Assembly: GCF_900155545.1 (NCBI RefSeq)
Contig: NZ_LT732526.1
Location: 2,906,656-2,970,655 of the forward strand
From: Clostridium sp. Marseille-P2415
GTDB taxonomy: Bacteria > Bacillota > Clostridia > Lachnospirales > Lachnospiraceae
DNA length: 64,000 nt
Reading direction: 5' to 3'
Made by a program: the position numbers and the translations under genes
The notes under the pieces: generated by a model
Seen by the model: the letters and a program-made list of their open reading frames with translations, nothing else
What the model was told of the DNA's origin: nothing
Database searches by the model: none
Shown here: piece by piece, positions 18,051 to 26,202 of the stretch
Numbering within the stretch: position 1 is the stretch's first letter
How the letters are laid out: the number at the start of each line of letters is the position of its first letter

Positions 18051-19721
18051 TTAATCTTCTACGAAGATATAGTTAATCTTCTCGCCAGTCTGATTGTAGC
18101 AACGATCATTACCATCTTTAGCTTTGGATTTGCTCTTCTGTACACTACCAGAAGTATTGATCAGCTTATAGGTAATCTTATTAGCTGCAGCAGCAGCATT
18201 ATCAACTACATAATACTCTTCCCAATCTTTCTTATCTGGAACAGCTTCTTCTTTTACATATGCATCAGGTTCATCAATGAACTTATCAGTTGTTAAAAGT
18301 TCATATGTTGGTGTAGCACCACTTTCGTCAATTTTCAGAACTGCATACTTATCATCCTTATCAGCCTTCATAAGCATACCAGCCATGTAATACTTGCTGT
18401 TATCTACGCCAGACTTACCAGCACCCTTATAGCTGCCGGACTTGTTGAATAAGAAGTTGAAAGATTCTCCATCGACTTCAACGCTCTGCTTGTTGGTCTT
18501 CATTGAGCCATCATCGCCATTACCGAAGTAGTAGCAGTAATATCCCTCACTTAACAACTTATTAGCGCTTTCTTTGAAGTTATCTTCTGTATCAAACTTA
18601 GCATCATCGCGGGTATCATCAGCTAAGATTTCTTCAATCTTAGTTGTGCTTCCGTCTTCGAACTTGATGAACTTCAGACCGTCTTTCATTCTACCATAAG
18701 AGTCGAATGCATACTTCTTACCATTGATAGACTTGATTTCAGAAGCTACTAACTTACCATCCTTGTCGGAATAGTACCAATAATCTTCATCATCATTGTA
18801 CTTATCTTCATACAGATTCTCATCCGGAACAACTTTAAACCAGCCCTTGGTTACTCTGGCACCATCTTCTGGTGTTCCATAATATCTCCAATTGCTTGAA
18901 TAGTCTGCTGTACCCTGGCTAGCAGTTGCTGTAGTTGGTGAAGCATCATAAACTACCCACTCTGCATTCATACGGCCATATTCATCAAAGCTGTACTTCT
19001 TGCCATTGATGGTCTTGCCCTTTTCGTCAACCATCTTCTTACCGTTGCCCTTGAAGTAGAACCAACGTGTCTGGTTCTCATCATCGAAGACATTGCTGCT
19101 GGACATACCTTCGTTGTCTGTCTCATAATTATTGTCTATAATGTCAAGATAAGCCCAACCAACAGCCTGTGCGCCGTCATTCTCATCGCCGCAGTAGTAA
19201 ACACCTTCCTGCCACTTTTCATCGCCGGTCTCTCTCTCGCCATTGGAATTGATCCAACCATAGAGCATCTTACCTTCATCATCAAAGATGTATTTCTTAC
19301 CGTTTACGGTCTTGAAGGAAGCTGCGTTGCTGGTAGAAGAGCTCTTATAAGCCTTACCATTGGATCCGAAGTAATACCAGTGATTTACCGGTTCCTCGTC
19401 CTCATCACCATCACCATATTCGTCATTTTCAACGGAAACCCACTTATTAGCTACCATAGCGCCGTTCTCGTCTACATAGTAGTAGTTGTCGTTGTATTCA
19501 ACGATAGCATCGGTAGCCATCTCACCGTCTTCGTTCAGGTAGAACCAGTTGTCACCGGATTTCTCCCACTTTTCGGTTTCTAAGTCGCCGCTCTTATCGT
19601 AGTACACCCATGTACCATTTTCTTCCTGCCAGCCTGTTGCTGCGAAAGAGGTCATGGAAGCGCCTACTGCAAGCAGTGCTGCTGTGGATAATACAGCAAC
19701 TAATTTGGTCTGCTTTCTCAT
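18051..19721 (-). CDS. Secreted choline-binding/cell-wall-binding repeat protein
   Basis: 556 residues. Signal peptide: basic MRKQTK, hydrophobic core, likely cleavage after SFA-A near residue 28. From ~30 to ~400 there are aromatic-rich cell-wall-binding repeats (units such as GWQEENGTWVYYDKSGDLET, WFYLNEDGEM, YYYVDENGAMVANKW, NGKKYIFDDEGKMLYGW) of the CW_binding type that bind phosphocholine on wall polymers. The repeats are unusually acidic and interrupted by Asp/Glu-rich inserts. Residues ~400-556 are degenerate, with no catalytic domain recognised. Strong SD and a near-consensus promoter suggest high expression. It is divergent from the phosphocholine gene at 20172, consistent with a role as a surface-attached structural or adhesive protein. 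Confidence 0.85.
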   Translation of the reverse strand: MRKQTKLVAVLSTAALLAVGASMTSFAATGWQEENGTWVYYDKSGDLETEKWEKSGDNWFYLNEDGEMATDAIVEYNDNYYYVDENGAMVANKWVSVENDEYGDGDEDEEPVNHWYYFGSNGKAYKSSSTSNAASFKTVNGKKYIFDDEGKMLYGWINSNGERETGDEKWQEGVYYCGDENDGAQAVGWAYLDIIDNNYETDNEGMSSSNVFDDENQTRWFYFKGNGKKMVDEKGKTINGKKYSFDEYGRMNAEWVVYDASPTTATASQGTADYSSNWRYYGTPEDGARVTKGWFKVVPDENLYEDKYNDDEDYWYYSDKDGKLVASEIKSINGKKYAFDSYGRMKDGLKFIKFEDGSTTKIEEILADDTRDDAKFDTEDNFKESANKLLSEGYYCYYFGNGDDGSMKTNKQSVEVDGESFNFLFNKSGSYKGAGKSGVDNSKYYMAGMLMKADKDDKYAVLKIDESGATPTYELLTTDKFIDEPDAYVKEEAVPDKKDWEEYYVVDNAAAAANKITYKLINTSGSVQKSKSKAKDGNDRCYNQTGEKINYIFVED

Positions 19722-19786
19722 AATTAATGCACTCTCCTTTTTCTTTTTGAAATACTTTCTGAAATTCCTAATTGCATTACGAGGTA

Positions 19787-19815
19787 ATTATACTTCCTAT
19801 AATGGAAATTATCAA
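19787..19815 (-). promoter_or_regulatory. Near-consensus sigma-A promoter of the choline-binding protein gene
   Basis: Minus strand TTGATA (19815-19810), 17-base spacer, TATAAT (19792-19787), about 65 bases upstream of the ATG at 19721. Among the best promoters in the window. Confidence 0.8.
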
Positions 19816-20074
19816 TACTTTTTTTACTTTTTTTGCATATTTTTCAAAAAGCAAAAAATATTTACATTTCCGGCAGAAGCTATCAATTCCTCCATCACAT
19901 GGAACAGTATAATACAAATTTTAGGAAAATGCTATAACATTTCTCTGTTCATTTTCTTACATAATCTTTACGGAATAGGTTTTTTCCTCAAATATTGTAT
20001 TTTTATCCATACATAAGATTGATTTTCAACCTTAAAGTACCCTTTTCTTCTATATAAAATATGGAAATACCGTA

Positions 20075-20102
20075 TTGCTTTTTACCATTTCAATGTTATA
20101 AT
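20075..20102 (+). promoter_or_regulatory. Promoter of the licC/licA-like fusion gene
   Basis: TTGCTT (20075-20080), 16-base spacer, TATAAT (20097-20102) preceded by TG at 20094-20095 (extended -10). The ATG is at 20172. Confidence 0.65.
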
Positions 20103-20139
20103 GTTCATATTGTTGATTTATTTTTTTACTTTTGAACAT
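20101..20139. promoter_or_regulatory. Inverted repeat ATGTTCA...TGAACAT, possible operator
   Basis: A 7-bp dyad (20101-20107 and 20133-20139) starts in the last bases of the -10 box and spans the expected transcription start. The gene it precedes encodes its own N-terminal winged HTH, so autoregulation is a natural but untested idea. Confidence 0.35.
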
Positions 20140-20171
20140 TATTTCATTGAATATATGGAGGTTACACCGCT

Positions 20172-22001
20172 ATGGACCGCAATGTCATTATCTGCCGCTC
20201 TATCCTTGAGAATCCGGCTGTCACCCAGAGAGAGTTGTCCCAGGAGCTGAATGTTTCTCTTGGAACTGCCAATAACCTGGTAAAAGAATGCATGGAAAAA
20301 GAACTGATAACTACAGGAAAGGTCAACTGTTCCTATGAACTGCTCCCAGCAGGGAGGATGCTTTTAAGTCAAAATAAGGTTGACGGTGCTTTGATCATCG
20401 CGGCAGGCTTCGGTTCCCGCTTCGTTCCCCTGACCTTTGAAACTCCCAAGGGACTTTTGGAGGTATTTGGAGAACGCATGATTGAACGACAGATCCGGCA
20501 GCTGCATGAGGCCGGGATTACTGATATCACAATCGTAGTCGGTTATTTAAAAGAAAAATTCGAATATCTTATGGATAAATATCAGGTTAAGCTTCTATAT
20601 AATCCGGAGTATTCCCATAAAAATACTCTGACCACCATTTACCATGCCAGGGAGGTTCTACGCGGGAAGAACATGTATGTCCTCTCTTCTGATAACTGGA
20701 TGAGACATAACATGTACCACGCTTATGAAGGCGGCGCCTGGTATTCCTCATCTTATATGGAAGGGGAAACCTCGGAATGGTGCCTGGACTATAATAAAAA
20801 GGGCCGGATTCTGAATGTATCCGTAGGCGGCCGGGACAAATGGGTCATGTACGGACCGGCATTTTTTTCAAAATCCTTTTCTGAGCAGTTTCTGACCGTA
20901 TTGGAAGGCTATTATAAGCTTCCGGGAACAGAACAGTTCTATTGGGAAAACGTTTATATGGATATGTTGTCCGGGGAGGCTGCGGGGAGACTTCCGGATG
21001 TACCGGAAGCCGGCCGGGAGATCGATATGTTCATCAACCGCAGACCGGCAGACGAAGTATATGAATTTGAAAATCTGGAAGAGCTGCGCCGCTTTGATAT
21101 TAAATATCAGCATCATTCTGATAATGAAGCAATGGAACTGGTTTCTAAGGTTTTTCACGTAAAGGAATCTGAAATTACGGAAATACGCTGTTTAAAGGCG
21201 GGCATGACGAATAAATCCTTCCTGTTTAAAGTTAAGGACCGCCATTACATCTGCCGCATCCCGGGACCCGGAACAGAAGCTTTGATCAACAGGAAGCAGG
21301 AAAAGGCAGTTTATGATGCTTTGACCGGGTTTGATATCTCGGAGAAGGTGATTTATTTTAACGGAGAAACCGGATATAAAATCGCAGAATTTTACGAAGG
21401 CGCCCACAATGCCGATCCACGCAGCCAGGAGGAAATGGAGAAGTGTATGGCAGTGGTCCGCAGATTTCATAAATCCGGTCTTAAGGTCGGACATACCTTT
21501 GATTTTAAGGAACGCATTGACTTTTATGAAAAGCTCTGCAAGTCTCATGGTGATATTTTATTTGAAGATTACAGCCAGGTCCGCGGTCATATGACAGAAC
21601 TTCTTAATAAACTGGAAAGCTTTGGACATGAGAAGGTTCTTTCTCATCTGGATACGGTCGTGGACAATTTCCTGATGCTGCCGAACGGCGATGTGCGCTT
21701 AATTGACTGGGAGTATGCCGGAATGTGCGACCCGTTGGCTGATATTGCCATGTGTGCAATTTACTCTTATTACAGCAAGGAAGAAACCGATCACCTGATC
21801 GAAGTTTACTTAGAGCGGGAACCTACCGGGGAAGAGAGGTTTACAATTTATGCTTATATGGCTCTGGGCGGTTTCCTGTGGAGCCTCTGGGCAATATACA
21901 AGGCATCACTGGGTGATGAATTTGGCGAATACACGATTATCATGTATCGCTATGCGAAGAACTACTACAAAAAATGCTGTAAAATCGCGAATATAAGATA
22001 A
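20172..22001 (+). CDS. Trifunctional-looking wHTH / choline-phosphate cytidylyltransferase / choline kinase (LicC-LicA-like fusion)
   Basis: 609 residues in three parts. Residues 1-65 form a MarR/Lrp-like winged HTH (TQRELSQELNVSLGTANNLV). Residues ~72-290 are a nucleotidyltransferase of the LicC type: ALIIAAGFGSRF at 73-84, TPKGLLE, DITIVVGY, and SSDNW with an acidic metal ligand at ~174. Residues ~330-600 are a LicA/APH-like kinase: MTNKSFLFKV, catalytic HLDTVVDN at 492-499, and LIDWEYAGMCDPLAD with the metal Asp. LicA phosphorylates choline and LicC makes CDP-choline for phosphocholine decoration of surface glycans. The flanking choline-binding proteins are the expected readers of that mark. 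SD GGAGG nine bases before the ATG. Confidence 0.85.
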   Translation: MDRNVIICRSILENPAVTQRELSQELNVSLGTANNLVKECMEKELITTGKVNCSYELLPAGRMLLSQNKVDGALIIAAGFGSRFVPLTFETPKGLLEVFGERMIERQIRQLHEAGITDITIVVGYLKEKFEYLMDKYQVKLLYNPEYSHKNTLTTIYHAREVLRGKNMYVLSSDNWMRHNMYHAYEGGAWYSSSYMEGETSEWCLDYNKKGRILNVSVGGRDKWVMYGPAFFSKSFSEQFLTVLEGYYKLPGTEQFYWENVYMDMLSGEAAGRLPDVPEAGREIDMFINRRPADEVYEFENLEELRRFDIKYQHHSDNEAMELVSKVFHVKESEITEIRCLKAGMTNKSFLFKVKDRHYICRIPGPGTEALINRKQEKAVYDALTGFDISEKVIYFNGETGYKIAEFYEGAHNADPRSQEEMEKCMAVVRRFHKSGLKVGHTFDFKERIDFYEKLCKSHGDILFEDYSQVRGHMTELLNKLESFGHEKVLSHLDTVVDNFLMLPNGDVRLIDWEYAGMCDPLADIAMCAIYSYYSKEETDHLIEVYLEREPTGEERFTIYAYMALGGFLWSLWAIYKASLGDEFGEYTIIMYRYAKNYYKKCCKIANIR

Positions 22002-22036
22002 TTTTGGAAATTTGTCTTTAAATCGTAATAAAAATT

Positions 22037-22067
22037 TTATGCATTCTTATGGGTACTATGCTATAAT
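22037..22067 (+). promoter_or_regulatory. Extended -10 promoter of the choline-binding protein gene
   Basis: TGC-TATAAT (-10 at 22062-22067) with a weak -35 (TTATGC, 22037-22042) and about 50 bases of leader to the ATG at 22118. Confidence 0.6.
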
Positions 22068-22117
22068 GGCTTTATGTGTGAAAAAGGGAAAGGCTAGAAC
22101 AGGAGGAGGAGAACGGC

Positions 22118-23218
22118 ATGCGATATAGAAAGAAAGCGACCGCACTGTTAATGGCGGGGCTTATAGGAACCGCTGCTCTGATACCGGCTGGTACGGCCTG
22201 GGGAGCGACAGGATGGGTTGCGGATGGTTCCCAATGGAAGTATGTTGACCAGGACGGCTCGGTACATAAGGGCTGGGTAAAGACCTCAGACGGAACTTTT
22301 TATTTTCTTGATCTCTCCACCGGTCATATGGCAACCGGCTGGAAACAGATCAACGGGAACTGGTATTATTTCCATTCCAACGGAGCCATGGCTACCAAGT
22401 GGATCCAGGATGGAGGAAAGTATTATTACCTCATGGATAACACCGGTGTTCTCGTAAAGGGCTGGCTGAAAATCGGGAACGACTATTATTATATGAAGGG
22501 CGACGGTTCCATGTCCACAGGTTGGCGCGAGATGGATGGCGGCTGGTATTATTTTAAGGAAAACGGAAAATGTATCATTGGCTGGGGGCAGATTGGAAGC
22601 GATTGGTTTTATTTTGGCTCTGACGGTAAAATGGTCACCGGTTGGAAACAGGTTGATAATGCCTACTATTATTTGAATGCTGATTCAAAATCTGTGTTAG
22701 GCAGGATGATGACCGGCTGGCTCAGCGACGGGGCGAATAAGTATTACATGGATACCAGCAGCGGAAAGATGGCTCATGGCTGGAAACAGATCGACGGTTC
22801 TTATTATTACTTCAACGATTCCGGACATATGCAGACGGGCTGGGTACAGCTTTCCGGAGTTTATTACTATCTTGATCCTTCCACCGGTAAGATGGCGGCC
22901 AATACGACCCTTACCATTGATGGAAAAAGCTATACCTTTGGTTCCAGCGGAGCTTATCAGGAGAGCGCTTCCAATTCACCTTCCGGAACAAACAATGGAA
23001 CCACTCCCGGAGGCACTGCCACCGGTACGGTCAACGCGCCGGGCGGAACCACCACAACTGGATCGGATTCCAGCGGACCAGGCGGATCTTCCTCCGACGG
23101 CAATACGTTAAGCGGAGCCCCGGGCAGCACTGCAAACGACACACCGGGCGGTTCAGGAAGTTCTTCAAGCAACGGAGTTTATCAGTTATCACCGGGACTT
23201 ACTTCCGGACCTGGCTGA
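22118..23218 (+). CDS. Secreted choline-binding repeat protein with Gly/Ser/Thr-rich tail
   Basis: 366 residues, ATG preceded by AGGAGGAGGAG. Signal peptide about 1-30 (MRYRKKATALLMAGLIG..., cleavage near AWG-A). Residues ~31-275 are about ten cell-wall-binding repeats of the GW-x-x-x-x-G-x-WYYF type (for example GWKQINGNWYYFHSNGAMAT and GWVQLSGVYYYLDPSTGKMA), the phosphocholine-binding fold. Residues ~280-366 are a low-complexity Gly/Ser/Thr/Pro tail, probably an extended linker or glycosylation target. There is no catalytic domain. It lies between the CDP-choline gene and the GH25 lysozyme. Confidence 0.88.
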   Translation: MRYRKKATALLMAGLIGTAALIPAGTAWGATGWVADGSQWKYVDQDGSVHKGWVKTSDGTFYFLDLSTGHMATGWKQINGNWYYFHSNGAMATKWIQDGGKYYYLMDNTGVLVKGWLKIGNDYYYMKGDGSMSTGWREMDGGWYYFKENGKCIIGWGQIGSDWFYFGSDGKMVTGWKQVDNAYYYLNADSKSVLGRMMTGWLSDGANKYYMDTSSGKMAHGWKQIDGSYYYFNDSGHMQTGWVQLSGVYYYLDPSTGKMAANTTLTIDGKSYTFGSSGAYQESASNSPSGTNNGTTPGGTATGTVNAPGGTTTTGSDSSGPGGSSSDGNTLSGAPGSTANDTPGGSGSSSSNGVYQLSPGLTSGPG

Positions 23219-23240
23219 TATCCTCATACTTCGTATCTGT

Positions 23241-23279
23241 GTGGGTATCTGCACCTCGGCGCGGATACCCGCTTTTATT
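23241..23279 (+). terminator. Intrinsic terminator after the choline-binding protein gene
   Basis: 12-bp stem with two G-U pairs (GTGGGTATCTGC / GCGGATACCCGC), 8-base loop, then TTTTATTT. Confidence 0.85.
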
Positions 23280-23362
23280 TACGCGGGCAACGAGCCAAAT
23301 GAACATGTTAGCGTTTTCCGCACAGTATTCAAAAATACCTGAATGATAAGGAGGCTAAAGCA

Positions 23363-25162
23363 TTGAGACACAAAAAAGGAAGCCGGCGTTTTGCCGCAGC
23401 AGCATTATGTGCTTTTATGGGAATGAGCGCCGGTTTTTACCCGGCCATGAATTCCTGGGCAGCGGGTTATGAAAAGGTAAATGGGCATTATCAGCTGGCA
23501 GATGGTACGGTGATTCAACAGGTTATTGCCAGAGGAATCGACGTTTCCAGATGGCAGGGCAATGTAGACTGGACGGCGGTGGCTGCGGATGATGTCAGTT
23601 TCGTCATGTTGGGTACCAGGTCTAAGGGCGTGGTGGATCCATATTTCCATACCAATGTTCAGAGTGCATCAGAAGCCGGACTCAAGGTTGGGGCTTATAT
23701 CTATTCACTGGCCACCACTCCTGAAATGGCAAGGGAAGAAGCGGATTTTGTCCTGAGTCTGGTAAAGGATTATCCGGTCTCATTTCCCATTGCTTTTGAC
23801 GCAGAGGACAGTGCCACCCTTGGAACGCTCCCGCCCGCAGAAGTAAGCAAGGTTATCAATGCATTCTGTGAGCGCATCGCGGATGCCGGATATTACCCGA
23901 TCGTTTACGCCAATGATTACTGGTTATCGAACAAAATCGATTTATCCAACATGAAATATGATGTGTGGGTTGCCCGGTATGAGGCAAAGCACAGTTATTC
24001 CAACCCGATTATGTGGCAGGTCACCAGCTCCGGCTCCATCGATGGCATAAGCGGAAACGTTGATATTGATTTTCTCTATAAGGATCTGACTCCAAAGCTT
24101 CCGGGAAATATTTGGAGAACCATTGGAGGAAGGACTTATTACTATCAAAATTATTCTATGCAGAAGGATACCTGGATCAACGATGGTACCGGATGGTTCT
24201 ATATGAACGGAGAGGGGCAGCCTGCCACCGGATGGTTTGATAAGGACGGGCGGCACTATTATCTTGATGAAACCACGGGGCGGATGAACACCGGCTGGAA
24301 GCTGCTTTCTGACAAATGGTACTTCTTTAACGCCGGCGGCTCCATGAATACCGGCTGGCTCTCTGACAGCGGAGCACGTTATTATTTAAATTCCGATGGT
24401 TCCATGGCAACAGGCTGGCAGGAATTAAACGACCAGTATTACTACCTGGAGCCTTCTTCCGGCCAGATGGCAACCGGATGGAAGGACTTAAACGGCAAGT
24501 GGTACTTCCTGCAGGAAAGCGGAGTTATGGCTACCGGATGGCTCGATAACAACGGTACACGGTATTATCTGAATAACGACGGTTCTATGGTAACGGGATG
24601 GCACACCGATGGTTCTTCCAAATATTATATGGCTGAAAGCGGTGCAGTTTCTACCGGATGGAAGCAGCTTAACAACGATTGGTATTTCTTTAACCCCAAT
24701 GGAGCCATGTCGACAGGCTGGGTCAGCCCGGATGGGAACTGGTATTACATTGGAACGGACGGAAAAATGCAGTCCGGATGGCTGGAGGACCGGGGAGCAA
24801 AGTATTATTTAAGCACTTCTTCCGGTAAGATGACCGTTGGCTGGAGACAGATCGATGGAAATTGGTATTACTTCGGCGGAAGCGGCGCCATGACAACCGG
24901 CATGACGCAGGTCAACGGCCAACAGTATTATTTAAATCCGGCTGACGGGAAAATGGCAGAATCTGCTACGTTTGTCCTGGAAGGCGTTTCCTACACCGCC
25001 GATGCAAACGGCGTCTGCACTTTGACTCCGGAAACAACAGCCGAACAGACGGATGGACAGAACACGGCGGAAAGTCAGACTGCACAAACGGATACTGCGT
25101 CGACTGATTCCGGTACCAACCCGACGAAAGAAATCGGCCCTGGAATTGGAATTCACAAATAA
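23363..25162 (+). CDS. Choline-binding GH25 lysozyme (1,4-beta-N-acetylmuramidase)
   Basis: 599 residues, starting at TTG (23363) with AAGGAGG nine bases before it; no in-frame ATG could include the signal peptide. Signal peptide 1-34 (cut near SWA-A). GH25 domain ~56-250: RGIDVSRWQGN with catalytic Asp60, FDAED with Asp146/Glu148, YANDYWL and MWQVTSSGSIDGISGNVDID. It would hydrolyse the MurNAc-GlcNAc bond of peptidoglycan. Residues ~255-540 are about 13 choline-binding repeats, then a Thr/Gln/Glu-rich tail. The architecture matches pneumococcal-phage Cpl-1-type lysins, but the signal peptide and chromosomal neighbours indicate a secreted autolysin bound to phosphocholine. Confidence 0.92.
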   Translation: MRHKKGSRRFAAAALCAFMGMSAGFYPAMNSWAAGYEKVNGHYQLADGTVIQQVIARGIDVSRWQGNVDWTAVAADDVSFVMLGTRSKGVVDPYFHTNVQSASEAGLKVGAYIYSLATTPEMAREEADFVLSLVKDYPVSFPIAFDAEDSATLGTLPPAEVSKVINAFCERIADAGYYPIVYANDYWLSNKIDLSNMKYDVWVARYEAKHSYSNPIMWQVTSSGSIDGISGNVDIDFLYKDLTPKLPGNIWRTIGGRTYYYQNYSMQKDTWINDGTGWFYMNGEGQPATGWFDKDGRHYYLDETTGRMNTGWKLLSDKWYFFNAGGSMNTGWLSDSGARYYLNSDGSMATGWQELNDQYYYLEPSSGQMATGWKDLNGKWYFLQESGVMATGWLDNNGTRYYLNNDGSMVTGWHTDGSSKYYMAESGAVSTGWKQLNNDWYFFNPNGAMSTGWVSPDGNWYYIGTDGKMQSGWLEDRGAKYYLSTSSGKMTVGWRQIDGNWYYFGGSGAMTTGMTQVNGQQYYLNPADGKMAESATFVLEGVSYTADANGVCTLTPETTAEQTDGQNTAESQTAQTDTASTDSGTNPTKEIGPGIGIHK

Positions 25163-25177
25163 GTAATAAGTAAATGG

Positions 25178-25233
25178 AAAAAACCACCTAAGGCTTTGTT
25201 CAAATGTAAAATGAAAAGCCAAGGTGGTTTTTT
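25178..25233. terminator. Bidirectional terminator between convergent genes
   Basis: Arms AAAAAACCACCTAAGGCTTT and AAAGCCAAGGTGGTTTTTT around a short loop give T-runs on both strands. It serves the GH25 gene (plus) and the GT2 gene ending at 25250 (minus). Confidence 0.9.
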
Positions 25234-25249
25234 GCATCCATACATTCTT

Positions 25250-26185
25250 TTATTCCGGAAAATTTTTCGTTTCTCCCACAATATAAATGGGCCTGTCCTT
25301 TAGCTCTGCAAACAGGATGGCAATGTAATTGCCGATTATACCCACGATCAGGAACAAAACCGCAAACATGAAACAGATCAGTACAATGGTGGTGGCATAT
25401 CCGTTTGGCGTCCCGACTCTTGCCCAACTCCATATGGTATAGATCATCATCAGCACTCCCAAAAGACCGGCTCCGCAGCCGGCATAAATTCCAAGCTTTA
25501 AGGGGAGGTTGGAAAAGCACATGATAGTATTTAGGGAAAAGGCCACCAGCTTTTTAATGCTGTATTTGCTTTCACCTGCTACCCTGACTCTGGCCTCATA
25601 TTCAATGGTGGTCCGGTTAAAGCCGATATTTTGCACATATCCGCGCAGGAAACGTACCTTTTCCCTGTAATTATCCTTAAGCACGATTGATGCCCGCTTT
25701 GATACAGCAAAAAAATCGGAAGCATTTGGCTCAAATTTCACGTCGGCAAGTGCATTGATCAAATGATAAAAGGCAGAGGAGGCAAAATTTTTAAACCAGC
25801 CTGCGGACTCATTTTTGGTGCGGACCATATTTATGACGTCATTACCATCCTCTAATTTCTTAATGATCTCTGGCAAATATTCCGGTGGGTGCTGAAGGTC
25901 CGCATCCATGCAGACGATTCCATCCCCGCTGCTGTAATCAAGCCCTGCGATCATAGCGGCTTCATGGCCGAAATTCCTGGAAAAGCTGATGACCTTTACC
26001 TGTTTATCCATTTCAGATAAACGGGTGAGGATCTTCATGGTTCCATCCTGGCTTCCGTCATTTACAAAAATAAGTTCATAATTCCAGTGCAGCTTATTTA
26101 AAATAATGGCCGTTTCCTGATAGAACTGGTCCAAAGCCAGCTCTTCGTTGTAGCACGATACAACGACCGATAGTGTTTTTCTCAT
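25250..26185 (-). CDS. GtrB-like polyprenyl-phosphate glycosyltransferase (GT2), second copy
   Basis: 311 residues: SVVVSCYNEELALDQFYQE, FVNDGSQDGT, SRNFGHEAAMIAGLDYS, DADLQHPPEYL near residue 95, and two C-terminal TM helices (~230-295). It is the same class as 7353-8288 but clearly diverged. ATG with GGAG nine bases upstream. It is the last gene of the heptose/GT-C operon and probably loads a sugar on undecaprenyl phosphate for one of the three GT-C-like membrane proteins just upstream. Confidence 0.88.
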   Translation of the reverse strand: MRKTLSVVVSCYNEELALDQFYQETAIILNKLHWNYELIFVNDGSQDGTMKILTRLSEMDKQVKVISFSRNFGHEAAMIAGLDYSSGDGIVCMDADLQHPPEYLPEIIKKLEDGNDVINMVRTKNESAGWFKNFASSAFYHLINALADVKFEPNASDFFAVSKRASIVLKDNYREKVRFLRGYVQNIGFNRTTIEYEARVRVAGESKYSIKKLVAFSLNTIMCFSNLPLKLGIYAGCGAGLLGVLMMIYTIWSWARVGTPNGYATTIVLICFMFAVLFLIVGIIGNYIAILFAELKDRPIYIVGETKNFPE

Positions 26186-26202
26186 AATTTATGCTCCTCA
26201 AG

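Larger units (their letters stand above)
19722..20171. other. 450-base divergent regulatory region
   Basis: No ORF of note. It holds the promoter of the minus-strand choline-binding gene (19787-19815) and, 260 bases away, the plus-strand promoter of the wHTH-LicC-LicA gene (20075-20102) with an inverted repeat overlapping its -10 region. The middle is AT-rich without evident structure. Confidence 0.6.

Noticed and set aside
24160-24960. CRISPR-like or tandem DNA repeat array
   Set aside because: The periodicity is protein-level choline-binding repeats with diverged DNA and no constant direct repeat or spacers.
22118-25162. Prophage endolysin module
   Set aside because: Both proteins have signal peptides, and no holin, tail or other phage genes are nearby; the CDP-choline gene explains the repeats.
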